Positions 46,349 to 47,325 of a DNA stretch of 47,325 bases are shown in pieces (positions within the stretch are counted from its first letter, which is position 1; each line of letters begins with the position of its first letter). A model generated the notes under the pieces. The model was not told where the DNA came from. It made no database searches and saw only the letters and a program-made list of their open reading frames with translations. The position numbers and the translations under genes are program-made. The stretch spans positions 1 through 47,325 of the forward strand of contig CALUJF010000022.1 in assembly GCA_944320855.1 (NCBI GenBank), written 5' to 3'. The DNA comes from an uncultured Phocaeicola sp. Lineage in GTDB: Bacteria > Bacteroidota > Bacteroidia > Bacteroidales > Bacteroidaceae.

Positions 46349-47281
46349 ATGAAAAGATGTTATGATTATTTGATAGTGGGTTCCGGATTGTATGGGGCAA
46401 CATTTGCTTACAGGGCTAAAAAAGCCGGTAAAAAGTGTCTTGTAATAGACAAAAGGATACATACAGGTGGTAATATTTATTGCGAAAACATTGAAGGAAT
46501 AAATGTTCATAAGTATGGAGCACATATTTTTCATACTTCCAATAAGGAAGTATGGAATTTTGTCAACTCGATAGTTGAGTTTAATCGTTATACCAACAGT
46601 CCTGTTGCGAATTATAAGGGAAAACTATATAATTTGCCATTCAATATGAATACCTTCTATCAGATGTGGGGAGTTCGTACGCCTGAGGAAGCTGAATCAG
46701 TATTGGACAGTCAGAGGAGAGAAGCATTAATAAATTTGAATGGTAGAGAGCCTTCCAATCTTGAAGAACAGGCCAAGATGCTCATAGGTAGGGATATATA
46801 CGAAACTCTTATTAAAGGTTACACTGAAAAACAGTGGGGGCGTCCATGTAAAGAGTTACCTGCTTTTATTATTCGCCGTTTACCTGTACGTATGATATTT
46901 GATAATAATTATTTTAATGATAAGTATCAGGGAATACCGATAGGAGGGTATAATAAACTTATTGATGGCTTACTTGAAGGTATTGAAGTTCGATTAAATT
47001 GTGATTTTTTTGGTAATCGGGAAGAATTGTCATTATTAGCTGATAAGATTGTCTATACCGGACCTATAGATGAATTTTATGATTATAAGTTCGGAAAATT
47101 ACAGTATCGTACTGTATCGTTTGAAACAACGGTTGAAGAAACCGCTAACTATCAAGGTAATGCTGTTGTGAACTATACAGACAGTGATATACCTTTTACA
47201 AGGATAATTGAACACAAGCACTTTGAAATGTTTGGGCAGGAAATCTATAACTCAAGTTTCGGATTTAGAATATTTCGCTGA
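46349..47281 (+). CDS. glf: UDP-galactopyranose mutase, probably broken near its 3' end
   Basis: The 310-residue ORF matches UDP-galactopyranose mutase, which makes UDP-galactofuranose. FAD-binding GSGLYGATFA (11-20), THGGN-like HTGGNIYCENIEGINVH and the TRIIEHKHFEMF stretch near residue 294 are present. Family members have about 365-385 residues and continue with PKTVxxREYP and a C-terminal FAD- and substrate-binding part; here the sequence becomes YNSSFGFRIFR and stops. Other frames to the window edge do not restore it. The enzyme is probably inactive unless another copy exists. Confidence 0.85.
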   Translation: MKRCYDYLIVGSGLYGATFAYRAKKAGKKCLVIDKRIHTGGNIYCENIEGINVHKYGAHIFHTSNKEVWNFVNSIVEFNRYTNSPVANYKGKLYNLPFNMNTFYQMWGVRTPEEAESVLDSQRREALINLNGREPSNLEEQAKMLIGRDIYETLIKGYTEKQWGRPCKELPAFIIRRLPVRMIFDNNYFNDKYQGIPIGGYNKLIDGLLEGIEVRLNCDFFGNREELSLLADKIVYTGPIDEFYDYKFGKLQYRTVSFETTVEETANYQGNAVVNYTDSDIPFTRIIEHKHFEMFGQEIYNSSFGFRIFR

Positions 47282-47325
47282 GAAGTAAATAAAAAAGGCT
47301 TTGAGAATTTCTGTATATAACAGAA

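Overview
The window reads as chromosome of a Bacteroidales bacterium, most like Bacteroides/Phocaeicola. The reasons are the promoter grammar (TTTG or TTG, about 19-21 bases, then TAnnTTTG), almost no Shine-Dalgarno sites, AT-rich leaders, and Bacteroidota-type gene families: a NusG/UpxY-like antiterminator, TrpB2, a split LysO, a C69 dipeptidase and OmpA-like barrels. I cannot name the species.

Layout. Bases 1-28050 are mostly core genome: two identical tRNA-Glu genes; a TrpB2-type tryptophan synthase beta chain; a TrkH/TrkA potassium system; MltG; GrpE-DnaJ; an ABC-F protein; a minus-strand run phoH-purC-menG/ubiE-aroE-hydrolase; LysO split over two overlapping genes; a plus-strand run of ECF S-component, TatA, TatC, an M23 peptidase and a C69 dipeptidase; ClpB; an uncharacterised protein, a LysR regulator, MazG, an ACT-domain protein and a DUF711/UPF0210 protein. 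Most boundaries carry a recognisable promoter or intrinsic terminator.

From about 28150 to the right edge lies an AT-rich surface-polysaccharide locus, all on the plus strand. One promoter and a leader of about 310 bases with a run of eleven G precede a UpxY-like antiterminator. Then come a membrane-bound nucleotide-sugar 4,6-dehydratase, two OmpA-like outer-membrane proteins, a multi-span membrane protein (polymerase candidate), the Wzc-type tyrosine autokinase, the Wza-type export lipoprotein, a pyruvyltransferase-like protein, three glycosyltransferases, a Wzx flippase and UDP-galactopyranose mutase. Together these point to a Wzy-type exopolysaccharide or capsule that contains galactofuranose and perhaps pyruvyl groups.

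The most unusual part sits between Wzc and Wza and just after Wza. It has a 59-residue peptide with a YxxPxL motif like the leaders bound by PqqD-fold recognition elements, a lipoprotein whose start overlaps the peptide's end, a stand-alone PqqD-fold protein, and an NTP_transf_5-like nucleotidyltransferase. This combination resembles pieces of RiPP (lasso-type) biosynthesis built into an exopolysaccharide export operon, but no maturase is visible. The UDP-galactopyranose mutase loses family-like sequence near 47250, which suggests an insertion or rearrangement there, and a 24-codon relic of another glycosyltransferase precedes it.

A second theme is short-period tandem DNA arrays between genes: 11-bp units after trkA and after the DUF711 gene, 8-bp units in the leaders of the ABC-F, MazG and DUF711 genes, and 7-bp units before the LysR gene.
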